Assembly (NCBI RefSeq): GCF_012935695.1
Contig: NZ_CP052859.1
Location: 6,179,001-6,243,000, forward strand
Length of the DNA stretch: 64,000 nt
Origin: Pseudomonas sp. ADAK18
GTDB taxonomy: Bacteria; Pseudomonadota; Gammaproteobacteria; Pseudomonadales; Pseudomonadaceae
Direction of reading: 5' to 3'
Every line of letters starts with the position of its first letter. The stretch's first letter is position 1. The position numbers and the translations under genes were made by a program. Below, piece after piece: positions 39,770 through 48,310 of this stretch. The notes beneath the pieces are model-generated. The model was not told the origin of the DNA. It made no database searches and saw only the letters and a list, made by a program, of their open reading frames with translations.

Positions 39770-42709
39770 ATGAGCCTTCCAATGCTGGCCGAACTACCGG
39801 CCGTTCTCCTGCCATTTGCCAAGCGGGCCGAGCAGTCATTTCGTGACGCGGCGGCCAAGTTGGAGGGCGATAATGGCCTTTCTGAGTGGACGCCGCAACG
39901 CTGGGCCGACTTCGCCCGGGTGTGCGCCGCCAGTGATTTCGTCATTGAGCAGAGTGTTCGTGACCCTTTGATGTTGCTTGAGTTGGTGGCCTGGGGTGAA
40001 CTGGATCGCGGTTTTGCACCCGATGAGCTGTGCGGGCAGATTGCCGCCGCTGTGCAACAAGCGGAAACAGAAGATGAGCTGGGCCGCGTCCTGCGTCGCC
40101 AGCGTACTCGCCAGCAAGTACGGATCATCTGGCGCGACCTGACCCGACAGGCGGATCTGGTTCAGACCTGTCGCGACCTGTCAGATATGGCCGACGCCTG
40201 CATCGACCAAGCCTATCAATGGCTGTACCCGCGCCATTGCGTGCAATTCGGCACGCCCACCGGCCGTCGCAGCGGCGAGCCGCAGCAGATGGTCATCCTC
40301 GGCATGGGCAAGCTCGGCGCCGTGGAATTGAACCTGTCTTCGGACATTGACCTGATCTTTGCCTACCCCGAAGGCGGCGAAACCGTAGGCGTCAAGCGCT
40401 CCCTGGATAACCAGGAGTTCTTCATTCGTCTTGGTCAAAAACTGATCAAGGCGTTAGACCCAATGACAGTCGACGGTTTTGTGTTTCGCGTCGACATGCG
40501 CCTGCGGCCCTACGGTTCGGCCGGCGCACTGGTGCTCAGCTTCAATGCATTGGAGCAGTACTACCAGGATCAGGGCCGTGACTGGGAACGCTACGCCATG
40601 ATCAAGGCGCGGGTGGTGGCCGGCGATCAGGTGGCCGGTGCACAGTTACTCGACATGCTTAGGCCGTTCGTCTACCGGCGCTACCTGGACTTTTCCGCCA
40701 TCGAAGCGCTGCGCACCATGAAGCAGTTGATCCAGCAGGAAGTGCGACGCAAGGGCATGGCCGAGAACATCAAGTTAGGCTCGGGCGGCATTCGTGAAGT
40801 GGAGTTTATCGCCCAGGCATTCCAGTTGATCCACGGCGGACGGGACCTGAGCCTGCAGCAACGTCCGCTGTTAAAGGTCCTTGGCACCCTGGAAGGGCAG
40901 GGCTATCTGCCGCCGACGGTGATCGCCGAGTTGCGCAACGGCTACGAATTCCTGCGCTACACCGAGCATGCGATCCAGGCGATTGCCGACCGGCAGACGC
41001 AAATGCTCCCGGGTGGCGCCGAAGATCAGGCGCGGATTGCCTTCATGATGGGCTTCCCGGACTGGGCATCGTTCCATGAGCGCCTGATGTACTGGCGCGG
41101 CCGCGTGGATTGGCATTTCCGCCAGGTGATTGCCGACCCGGATGAAGAGGAAGGCGCAGAAAGCGAACTGGTGGTCGGCGGTGAGTGGTTGCCGTTGTGG
41201 GAAGAGTCCCAGGATGAGGAAGCCGCTTGCCGCCAATTGCAGGAGGGTGGTTTCACCGATGCCCCCAAGGCCTTGAAGGCCTTGGCAGGGCTGCGCAGTA
41301 GCCCACAATTGCGGGCCATGCAGCGTCTGGGGCGTGAGCGACTGGATGCGTTTATTCCGCGTTTGCTGGCCCAGGCGGTGGAACATGCCAACCCCGATCT
41401 GGTGCTGGAGCGTGTCTTGCCGCTGGTGGAGGCGGTGGCCCGGCGCTCGGCCTATCTGGTGCTGCTGACGGAAAACCCCGATGCCCTGCGTCGGCTGCTG
41501 ACCTTGTGCGCCGCCAGCCCATGGATTGCTGAGCAGATCACTCGTTTCCCACTGCTGTTGGATGAGTTGCTTAACGAAGGTCGCCTGTTCAAGCCGCCGC
41601 AGGCGCCGGAACTGGCCGCCGAGTTGCGCGAGCGCCTGACGCGGATTCCTGAAGACGACCTTGAACAACAGATGGAAGCCCTGCGTCACTTCAAACTGGC
41701 TCACCGTCTGCGTGTGGCGGCCTCGGAAATTGCCGGCAGCCTGCCGTTGATGAAAGTCAGCGACTACCTGACCTGGCTGGCCGAAGCCATCCTTGAGCAA
41801 GTGCTGGCCCTGGCCTGGCGCCAGACCGTCGCCCGCCACGGCTCGCCGCAACGGGTAGACGGTACCCTGTGCGATCCTGGGTTCATCATTGTCGGTTATG
41901 GGAAAGTCGGCGGTATCGAATTGGGGCATGGTTCGGACCTGGACCTGGTGTTTATCCATGACGGTGACCCGCAAGCCGAAACCGACGGCGCCAAGCCCAT
42001 CGATGGCGCGCAGTTCTTTACGCGTCTGGGGCAGCGGATCATTCACCTGTTGACCACCCAGACCAACTCCGGGCAGTTGTATGAGGTGGACATGCGCCTG
42101 CGGCCGTCAGGCGCTTCCGGATTGTTGGTCAGCTCATTGGGCGCCTTTGCCCGCTACCAGGAAAACGAAGCCTGGACCTGGGAACATCAGGCGCTGGTAC
42201 GGGCTCGGGTGTTGGTAGGCAGCCAGGATGTGGGACGCGCGTTCGAGCAAGTACGGGCCAAAGTATTGGGCCGGGAGCAGGACCTGGCGAAGCTGCGCCA
42301 AGAGGTCAGCGAGATGCGCGCCAAGATGCGTGACAACCTGGGGACCAAGTCCACCGCAGCCGGCACGGCGGCCAATGCCTTTGAAGCCACGGCCACCTTC
42401 GATCTCAAGCAGGACGCCGGAGGTATCGTCGATATTGAATTTATGGTGCAATACGCGGCTTTGGCGTGGTCTGCGCAACATCCATCGTTGCTGCGCTACA
42501 CCGACAATATCCGCATCCTGGAAGGCCTGGAGCAGGTCGGGCTGATGCCCGCTGCCGATGCCGACCTGCTGCGCGAGGTGTATAAGGCCTACCGTTCCGC
42601 CGCTCACCGCCAGGCCTTGCAGAACGAGGCTGGGGTGGTTACTGGTGACCAGTTCGCAGACGAGCGGCGCCAGGTGAAGCGCATCTGGCATGAACTGGGG
42701 TTAAGCTGA
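39770..42709 (+). CDS. glnE: Bifunctional glutamine synthetase adenylyltransferase/deadenylylase
   Basis: The 979-residue enzyme adenylylates and deadenylylates glutamine synthetase in response to PII. Two nucleotidyltransferase domains are visible: GMGKLGAVELNLSSDIDLIF near residue 180 (deadenylylase half) and GYGKVGGIELGHGSDLDLVF near residue 710 (adenylylase half). The ATG at 39770 has AAGGA upstream. It starts the plus-strand run that leads into the waa cluster 93 bases on. In P. aeruginosa ilvE lies between glnE and waaF; it is absent here. Confidence 0.97.
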   Translation: MSLPMLAELPAVLLPFAKRAEQSFRDAAAKLEGDNGLSEWTPQRWADFARVCAASDFVIEQSVRDPLMLLELVAWGELDRGFAPDELCGQIAAAVQQAETEDELGRVLRRQRTRQQVRIIWRDLTRQADLVQTCRDLSDMADACIDQAYQWLYPRHCVQFGTPTGRRSGEPQQMVILGMGKLGAVELNLSSDIDLIFAYPEGGETVGVKRSLDNQEFFIRLGQKLIKALDPMTVDGFVFRVDMRLRPYGSAGALVLSFNALEQYYQDQGRDWERYAMIKARVVAGDQVAGAQLLDMLRPFVYRRYLDFSAIEALRTMKQLIQQEVRRKGMAENIKLGSGGIREVEFIAQAFQLIHGGRDLSLQQRPLLKVLGTLEGQGYLPPTVIAELRNGYEFLRYTEHAIQAIADRQTQMLPGGAEDQARIAFMMGFPDWASFHERLMYWRGRVDWHFRQVIADPDEEEGAESELVVGGEWLPLWEESQDEEAACRQLQEGGFTDAPKALKALAGLRSSPQLRAMQRLGRERLDAFIPRLLAQAVEHANPDLVLERVLPLVEAVARRSAYLVLLTENPDALRRLLTLCAASPWIAEQITRFPLLLDELLNEGRLFKPPQAPELAAELRERLTRIPEDDLEQQMEALRHFKLAHRLRVAASEIAGSLPLMKVSDYLTWLAEAILEQVLALAWRQTVARHGSPQRVDGTLCDPGFIIVGYGKVGGIELGHGSDLDLVFIHDGDPQAETDGAKPIDGAQFFTRLGQRIIHLLTTQTNSGQLYEVDMRLRPSGASGLLVSSLGAFARYQENEAWTWEHQALVRARVLVGSQDVGRAFEQVRAKVLGREQDLAKLRQEVSEMRAKMRDNLGTKSTAAGTAANAFEATATFDLKQDAGGIVDIEFMVQYAALAWSAQHPSLLRYTDNIRILEGLEQVGLMPAADADLLREVYKAYRSAAHRQALQNEAGVVTGDQFADERRQVKRIWHELGLS

Positions 42710-42761
42710 AACAACTTTAAGGTGGGAACGGGTTGTGCCATTCCCGCACAGACTATCGAGG

Positions 42762-42783
42762 CGGGGAGGCGTGAGCCTCCCCG
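42762..42783 (+). terminator. Strong hairpin between glnE and waaF
   Basis: CGGGGAGGC-GTGA-GCCTCCCCG is a 9-base perfect GC stem with a GNRA-type loop. No proper T run follows (TATCGTTTG), so it is terminator-like at best. It may separate glnE from the waa operon or stabilise the waaF leader. Confidence 0.5.
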
Positions 42784-42802
42784 TATCGTTTGTGGAAACT
42801 AC

Positions 42803-43837
42803 ATGAATATTCTGATCGTTGGGCCCAGTTGGGTCGGTGACATGGTGATGGCGCAGACACTGTTCCAGTGCCTGAAACAGCGTCATCCCGACTGCGAAAT
42901 CGACGTGCTCGCCCCCGAGTGGAGCCGGCCGATCCTCGAGCGCATGCCCGAAGTGCGTCAGGCCCTGAGCTTTCCACTCGGCCACGGCGCCCTCGAACTG
43001 GCGACCCGTCGACGTATCGGCAAGTCCCTGGCCGGCCAGTACGATCAGGCGATCCTGTTGCCCAATTCGATGAAGTCGGCGCTGGTGCCGTTCTTCGCCG
43101 GTATCCCGAAGCGCACTGGCTGGCGTGGCGAGTTTCGCTACGGCCTGCTCAATGATGTGCGCAAGCTGGACAAGGCCCGCTACCCGCTGATGATCGAGCG
43201 TTTCATGGCTCTGGCCTACGCGCCAGGCGCCGAGTTGCCGACACCGTATCCGCGTCCTAGCCTGCAGATTGACCCGGTCACCCGTGACGCAGCCTTGGCC
43301 AAATTCGGCCTGACCCTCGATCGCCCCGTGCTTGCGCTGTGTCCGGGTGCCGAGTTTGGCGAGTCCAAGCGCTGGCCGTCGGAGCATTACGCCAAGGTCG
43401 CGGAGATGAAGATCCGTGAAGGCTGGCAGGTGTGGCTGTTCGGCTCGAAAAATGATCACTCGGTGGGCGAAGACATCCGCCAGCGCCTGATCCCCGGCCT
43501 GCGTGAAGAAGCGGTCAACCTCAGTGGCGACACGTCCCTGGCCGAGGCCATCGACTTGCTGTCGTGCGCCGACTCGGTGGTGTCCAACGACTCCGGCCTG
43601 ATGCATGTGGCTGCCGCGCTCAATCGCCCGTTGGTGGCGGTGTATGGCTCGACGTCTCCGGGCTTCACTCCACCGTTGGCCGACAAGGTCGAAGTGGTTC
43701 GCCTGGGCCTCGATTGCAGCCCCTGCTTTGACCGTACCTGCCGTTTCGGCCACTACAACTGCCTGCGCCAATTGTTGCCGCAACCGGTGGTCGATGCCTT
43801 GCAGCGGTTGCAGGGCTCCGTGGTCGAGGTTCGTTAA
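42803..43837 (+). CDS. waaF: ADP-heptose:LPS heptosyltransferase II
   Basis: The 344-residue GT9 glycosyltransferase adds the second inner-core heptose to LPS at the inner face of the cytoplasmic membrane. It starts MNILIVGPSWVGDMVMAQ and carries LCPGAEFGESKRWP and SNDSGLMHVAAALNRP, the ADP-heptose binding region. I chose the ATG at 42803 because the Rossmann strand begins there; the earlier reading adds 27 residues from the hairpin spacer. Its TAA is followed one base later by the TTG start of waaC. Confidence 0.96.
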   Translation: MNILIVGPSWVGDMVMAQTLFQCLKQRHPDCEIDVLAPEWSRPILERMPEVRQALSFPLGHGALELATRRRIGKSLAGQYDQAILLPNSMKSALVPFFAGIPKRTGWRGEFRYGLLNDVRKLDKARYPLMIERFMALAYAPGAELPTPYPRPSLQIDPVTRDAALAKFGLTLDRPVLALCPGAEFGESKRWPSEHYAKVAEMKIREGWQVWLFGSKNDHSVGEDIRQRLIPGLREEAVNLSGDTSLAEAIDLLSCADSVVSNDSGLMHVAAALNRPLVAVYGSTSPGFTPPLADKVEVVRLGLDCSPCFDRTCRFGHYNCLRQLLPQPVVDALQRLQGSVVEVR

Positions 43838-43838
43838 G

Positions 43839-44900
43839 TTGCGGGTACTGGTAATCAAGACCTCATCCCTGGGCGACGTGATCCATGCCTTGCCGGCCTT
43901 GACCGATGCGGCGCGGGCGATCCCGGGGATTCGCTTTGACTGGGTGGTGGAAGAAGGTTTTGCCGAAATCCCCACCTGGCATCCTGCTGTGGATAACGTG
44001 ATTCCGGTGGCGATCCGCCGCTGGCGCAAGAACATCTGGCAAACCATCAAGAGTGGCGAATGGCGGCGCTTCAAGCAGCGTATCCAGTCCACTAAATACG
44101 ACTTGGTGATTGACGCCCAAGGCCTGCTGAAAAGCGCTTGGCTGACCCGTTATGTGCGTGCACCGGTGGCCGGTTTCGATAAGCAGTCCGCTCGCGAGCC
44201 CCTGGCTGCGCGGTTCTATTCCCGACGTCTGGCAGTGGCCCGCGGACAACATGCGGTGGAGCGCCTGCGCCAATTGTTCGCCGTCGCCCTGGGTTATGAC
44301 TTGCCCAAGGGCTTGGGGGACTACGGCCTGAACGTCGACAAACTGCTGGGGCTGCCGCCGAAGAAGCCTTTCGTGTTGCTGCTCCACGGCACTACCTGGG
44401 ACACCAAGCACTGGCCGGAAGCCTACTGGCGCGAGCTGGCCGAGCGCATGGACCGGCAGGGGGTCGACGTGAAGCTGCCCTGGGGCAACGCCACAGAAAA
44501 AGCCCGTGCCGAACGATTGGCCCAAGGCCTGGGTAATGCCGAAGTGCTGCCCAAGCTGAACCTGGCGGGTGTGGCGCGAGTGCTAGCCAGCGCCAAGGCC
44601 TGTGTGGCGGTGGACACCGGTCTAGGTCACCTGGCCGCCGCCCTGGATGTGCCGACCATTTCCCTGTTCGGCCCCACCAACCCTGGCCTGACTGGCGCCT
44701 ACGGCAAGGCCCAGATCCATCTGGCGAGCGACTTCCCTTGCGCGCCATGCCTGCAAAAGAAATGCACCTATCAACCGACCGCTGATGATCAGCGCCGGTT
44801 TGACATCAAACGCGAGTGGCCCCTGTGTTTCACTCGTCTGAACCCTGAGCGTGTCGCGAGCCGATTAAGCACGTTGTTACTGGCTGAGGAGCTGCGCTGA
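43839..44900 (+). CDS. waaC: ADP-heptose:LPS heptosyltransferase I
   Basis: The 353-residue GT9 enzyme adds the first heptose to Kdo of the LPS inner core. The family N-terminus RVLVIKTSSLGDVIHALPAL appears only if translation starts at TTG 43839. GAGG stands about ten bases upstream, inside the end of waaF. Further motifs are LLHGTTWDTKHWP and DTGLGHLAAALDVPT. The longer ATG reading overlaps waaF by over 200 bases and was rejected. Its stop overlaps the waaG ATG. Confidence 0.95.
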   Translation: MRVLVIKTSSLGDVIHALPALTDAARAIPGIRFDWVVEEGFAEIPTWHPAVDNVIPVAIRRWRKNIWQTIKSGEWRRFKQRIQSTKYDLVIDAQGLLKSAWLTRYVRAPVAGFDKQSAREPLAARFYSRRLAVARGQHAVERLRQLFAVALGYDLPKGLGDYGLNVDKLLGLPPKKPFVLLLHGTTWDTKHWPEAYWRELAERMDRQGVDVKLPWGNATEKARAERLAQGLGNAEVLPKLNLAGVARVLASAKACVAVDTGLGHLAAALDVPTISLFGPTNPGLTGAYGKAQIHLASDFPCAPCLQKKCTYQPTADDQRRFDIKREWPLCFTRLNPERVASRLSTLLLAEELR

Positions 44901-46021
44901 TGCAACTGGCTTTTGTTCTGTACAAATATTTCCCCTTCGGTGGCCTGCAGCGCGACTTCATGCGCATTGCACTGGAATGCCAGCAGCGCGGCCATCAGAT
45001 CCGGGTCTACACCCTGATTTGGGAAGGCGACGTACCGCCAGGCTTCGAAGTGCTGGTGGCGCCGGTCAAGGCGTTCTTCAATCATCGGCGTAACGAGAAG
45101 CTGAGTGCCTGGATGGAAGCCGACCTGGCCAAGCGGCCGGTGGACCGACTGATCGGGTTCAACAAGATGCCGGGCCTGGACGTGTACTACGCCGCCGACG
45201 GCTGCTTTGAAGACAAGGCGCAAAACCTGCGTCATTCGCTGTACCGCAGCTTTGGCCGCTACCGGCACTTTGCCGAATATGAACGCGCAGTATTCGCCAA
45301 GGACGCCAAGACCGAAGTTTTGATGATTTCTGAAGTCCAGCAGCCGCTGTTCATCAAGCATTACGACACCCCGCTGGAGCGTTTCCATTTGCTGCCGCCG
45401 GGCATCGCCCAGGACCGTCGGGCACCGCCGAACGCGGCTGAGATTCGCGCTGGGTTCCGTGAGGAATTCAACCTGGGCGAGGACGATTTGCTGCTGGTGC
45501 AAATCGGCTCCGGCTTCAAGACCAAGGGCGTGGATCGCAGCCTTAAGGCGCTGGCGGCACTCCCGGCTGAACTGAAAAAACGTACGCGGCTGTTTGTAAT
45601 TGGCCAGGACGACCCCAAAGTATTCCAATTGCAGAGTGCTGCCTTAGGGCTCGGCGATAATGTGCAGTTCCTCAAGGGACGCAGCGATATCCCGCGTTTC
45701 CTGCTGGGCGCCGACTTGCTGATTCACCCGGCCTACAACGAAAACACCGGGACTGTGCTGCTCGAAGCCCTGGTGGCCGGGCTGCCGGTGCTTGTCACGG
45801 CGGTCTGTGGTTATGCCCATTACATTGCCGAGGCCGACAGCGGCCTGGTGCTGGATGAACCTTTTGAACAGGCCCAGCTCAATCAATACTTGGCACGGAT
45901 GCTTAACGATCCACCACAGCGCGCGGCCTGGAGCCGTAATGGTCTGGCTTTCGCCGAGACGGCCGACCTCTATAGCATGCCGCAGCACGCTGCTGATGTG
46001 ATTCTGGCGGAGCAACACTGA
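44900..46021 (+). CDS. waaG: LPS core glycosyltransferase WaaG
   Basis: The 373-residue GT4 enzyme starts MQLAFVLYKYFPFGGLQRD. It has the nucleotide-sugar region QIGSGFKTKGVDRS and the Glu-x7-Glu motif in NENTGTVLLEALVAG. In E. coli WaaG adds the first outer-core glucose; in Pseudomonas it adds a galactosamine. The substrate here is inferred from that orthology. It overlaps waaC (TGATG) and waaP (TGATG) by one base at each end. Confidence 0.95.
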   Translation: MQLAFVLYKYFPFGGLQRDFMRIALECQQRGHQIRVYTLIWEGDVPPGFEVLVAPVKAFFNHRRNEKLSAWMEADLAKRPVDRLIGFNKMPGLDVYYAADGCFEDKAQNLRHSLYRSFGRYRHFAEYERAVFAKDAKTEVLMISEVQQPLFIKHYDTPLERFHLLPPGIAQDRRAPPNAAEIRAGFREEFNLGEDDLLLVQIGSGFKTKGVDRSLKALAALPAELKKRTRLFVIGQDDPKVFQLQSAALGLGDNVQFLKGRSDIPRFLLGADLLIHPAYNENTGTVLLEALVAGLPVLVTAVCGYAHYIAEADSGLVLDEPFEQAQLNQYLARMLNDPPQRAAWSRNGLAFAETADLYSMPQHAADVILAEQH

Positions 46022-46827
46022 TGAAGTTGATTCTTGCCGAGCCGTTCAAGACCCTTTGGGCCGGACGCGATGCGTTTGCCGAAGTCGAGTTGTTGGACGG
46101 TCAGGTTTACCGTGAACTGGAAGCCCGGCGCACCTTGCGCACCGAGGTGGACGGACGCGGCTACTTTGTAAAAATCCACCGTGGCATCGGCTGGGGCGAG
46201 ATCTTCAAGAACCTGCTGACCGCCAAGCTGCCGGTGTTGGGCGCGGGCCAGGAATGGCAGGCTGTTCAACGCCTGCAAGAAGTCGGCGTACCGACCATGA
46301 CGGCAGTTGCCTACGGCGAGCGCGGCAGCAATCCGGCAGACCAGCATTCTTTTATCGTTACCGAAGAGCTGGCGCCGACCGTCAGCCTGGAAGACTTCAG
46401 TATCGATTGGGTCAAGCAGCCGCCAGAGCCTCGGCTCAAGCGTGCATTGATCGCTGAAGTGGCGCGCATGACCGGCATGATGCATCGCGCCGGGGTCAAT
46501 CATCGTGACTGCTACATCTGCCACTTCCTGTTGCACACCGACAAACCGGTGACCGCCGATGACTTCAAGTTGTCGGTAATCGACCTGCACCGCGCCCAGA
46601 CCCGGCCGGCCATCAGCCAGCGCTGGCGCAACAAGGACCTGGCGGCGCTGTACTTTTCCGCCCTGGACATCGGTCTGACCCAGCGCGACAAGTTGCGCTT
46701 TCTCAAGGGCTACTTCCAGCAGCCATTGCGTCAGATTCTGGCAGAGGAGCGCGCATTGCTTTCGTGGTTACAGCGCAAGGCGGAAAAGCTCTATGACCGC
46801 AAACAGCGTTACGGGGATGCGCTCTGA
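46021..46827 (+). CDS. waaP: LPS heptose kinase WaaP (RfaP)
   Basis: The 268-residue kinase phosphorylates inner-core heptose I. Lys51 in YFVKIHRG is the likely ATP-binding lysine. The catalytic loop VNHRDCYICHF places Asp163 as the base, and LSVIDLHRAQTRP is the metal-binding DFG equivalent. Core phosphates bridge divalent cations, and WaaP is essential for outer-membrane integrity in P. aeruginosa. It is the first of four consecutive kinase-fold genes in the operon. Confidence 0.96.
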   Translation: MKLILAEPFKTLWAGRDAFAEVELLDGQVYRELEARRTLRTEVDGRGYFVKIHRGIGWGEIFKNLLTAKLPVLGAGQEWQAVQRLQEVGVPTMTAVAYGERGSNPADQHSFIVTEELAPTVSLEDFSIDWVKQPPEPRLKRALIAEVARMTGMMHRAGVNHRDCYICHFLLHTDKPVTADDFKLSVIDLHRAQTRPAISQRWRNKDLAALYFSALDIGLTQRDKLRFLKGYFQQPLRQILAEERALLSWLQRKAEKLYDRKQRYGDAL

Positions 46828-47561
46828 TGGCGGGTTGGAACCTGGAACCTGCTTATGCCGCCCTGGCGGACGACTTTGGTAGCCTTGAAGCGGTGTTCGC
46901 CTTGCAAGGTGAACAGCTGACGTGCGATCCATTGTCCGAAGTCATCCGTGTCGAGCGCAACGGGGTCAATTATTACGTCAAGCGTTATGTCGGTGCCGGC
47001 AAAGGCTTACGTCGTTATCTGGGCAAACCTCGGGTCAGGTCCGAGTGGCAGAACCTCAAGCGCTTCGCCAAGTGGGGCATTCCCACCGCTGAAGTGGTCG
47101 CTTGGGGGCTCAAGCGCAAGGGCCTGGCTTACGACCGTGGGGCAATGATCACCCGCGAGCTGCCCAAGACAACTGACCTGTCGGTCCTGGCCGAGCGCAA
47201 GGACCCGCAATTGCGTGACCCAAAGTGGGTGGATAAGGTCAGCCGCCAGCTCGCCGAATACACCCGTACGATGCATGACCACCGGTTTACCCACAACGAT
47301 TTGAAGTGGCGCAACCTGTTGGTCGATCAGCAGCAAACCCTGTATTTGATTGACTGTCCCAACGGCGATTTCTGGCGTGGGTTCTGGCTCAAGTACCGTA
47401 TCACCAAGGACCTGGCCTGCCTGGACAAGGTCGCCAAGTATCACTTGTCGGCCACCCAGCGCCTGCGGTTCTACCTGCAATACCGTCAGCGCTCGCACCT
47501 GAGCGCGTCGGATAAACAGCGAATTCGCCATGTGGTGAAGTTTTTCGAGGGGCGCGAATGA
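46827..47561 (+). CDS. wapP: LPS core kinase WapP-like (InaA family)
   Basis: The 244-residue WaaP/InaA-fold protein has VNYYVKRYVG (lysine), TRTMHDHRFTHNDLKWRNLL with the catalytic aspartate in HND, and LIDCPNGDFW as a DFG-like element. By position it corresponds to the PA5008 gene and probably phosphorylates another core heptose position. The specific site is not deducible from sequence. It is coupled to waaP (1-base overlap) and to the next kinase gene (ATGA). Confidence 0.88.
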   Translation: MAGWNLEPAYAALADDFGSLEAVFALQGEQLTCDPLSEVIRVERNGVNYYVKRYVGAGKGLRRYLGKPRVRSEWQNLKRFAKWGIPTAEVVAWGLKRKGLAYDRGAMITRELPKTTDLSVLAERKDPQLRDPKWVDKVSRQLAEYTRTMHDHRFTHNDLKWRNLLVDQQQTLYLIDCPNGDFWRGFWLKYRITKDLACLDKVAKYHLSATQRLRFYLQYRQRSHLSASDKQRIRHVVKFFEGRE

Positions 47562-48310
47562 GTGACTTCCTGGCGGCCGAAGACCGTACTCTATTGGAGC
47601 GCAACGGCCTGGGTACCTTTGACGCTTTGTGGGCTAAACAGCTTGAGGCCGTGGACGAGCCGAACACCAGTGGCGATGGCTGGAGCAGCGTGTTCCGGCT
47701 GGAGGTTGAGGGCCAGGGCTACTACCTCAAGCGCCAGAGCAACTATCTGACTCGTACCCTGCATCGGCCCTTTGGTGAACCGACGTTTTCTCGCGAGTTT
47801 CGCAATATCAGCCGCTATCGGCGGCTGGCGATCCCGGCGTTGCAGGCGGCTTTTTTTGGCGAGCGCAAGGTTGGCGGCGAGCATCGAGCAATATTGCTGA
47901 CCCGTGCCCTGGACGGCTGGAATGACCTGGATTCGCTGCTGGAACAATGGCCGCAACTGAGCGACGCCGAGCAGCAAGCGATCCTGCGGGCCTGCGGCCA
48001 GCTGGCGCGCAAGGTACACAGCGTGGGCCAGGTTCATGGCTGTTTTTACCCCAAGCATATTTTCCTGAAGGCGTCGGGTGACGGCTTTGCGGCGCAATTG
48101 ATCGACCTGGAAAAGACGCGTCCGCTGATGTTCGGCTGGCGGGATCGCATCAAGGACCTGGAACCGTTGCTCAGGCGTGCTCCGCAATGGTCTGACGAGC
48201 AGATTCGACAGTTGTTGGCGGCTTACATTGATCAGCCTGAAGACGGCTCACTGGTTGCCGCCTGGGGCCGGCGCCTGGCAGCCCGCCGCAGTCAAAAGGA
48301 GACGCGTTGA
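47558..48310 (+). CDS. wapQ: LPS core kinase WapQ-like (InaA family)
   Basis: The 250-residue kinase-fold protein has GYYLKRQSNYL (lysine), SVGQVHGCFYPKHIFL in place of the usual catalytic loop, and LIDLEKTRP. The aspartate expected after the loop histidine is replaced (HGCFYPKH), so catalysis may use a different residue or be weak. It corresponds by position to PA5007. It starts in the ATGA overlap with the previous gene; AAGGAG near its end serves the next gene. Confidence 0.87.
   Translation: MSDFLAAEDRTLLERNGLGTFDALWAKQLEAVDEPNTSGDGWSSVFRLEVEGQGYYLKRQSNYLTRTLHRPFGEPTFSREFRNISRYRRLAIPALQAAFFGERKVGGEHRAILLTRALDGWNDLDSLLEQWPQLSDAEQQAILRACGQLARKVHSVGQVHGCFYPKHIFLKASGDGFAAQLIDLEKTRPLMFGWRDRIKDLEPLLRRAPQWSDEQIRQLLAAYIDQPEDGSLVAAWGRRLAARRSQKETR

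Noticed and set aside
39423-39773. 116-codon frame between aceE and glnE
   Set aside because: It reads through the palindromes and promoter region, has no domain, and overlaps the glnE start.
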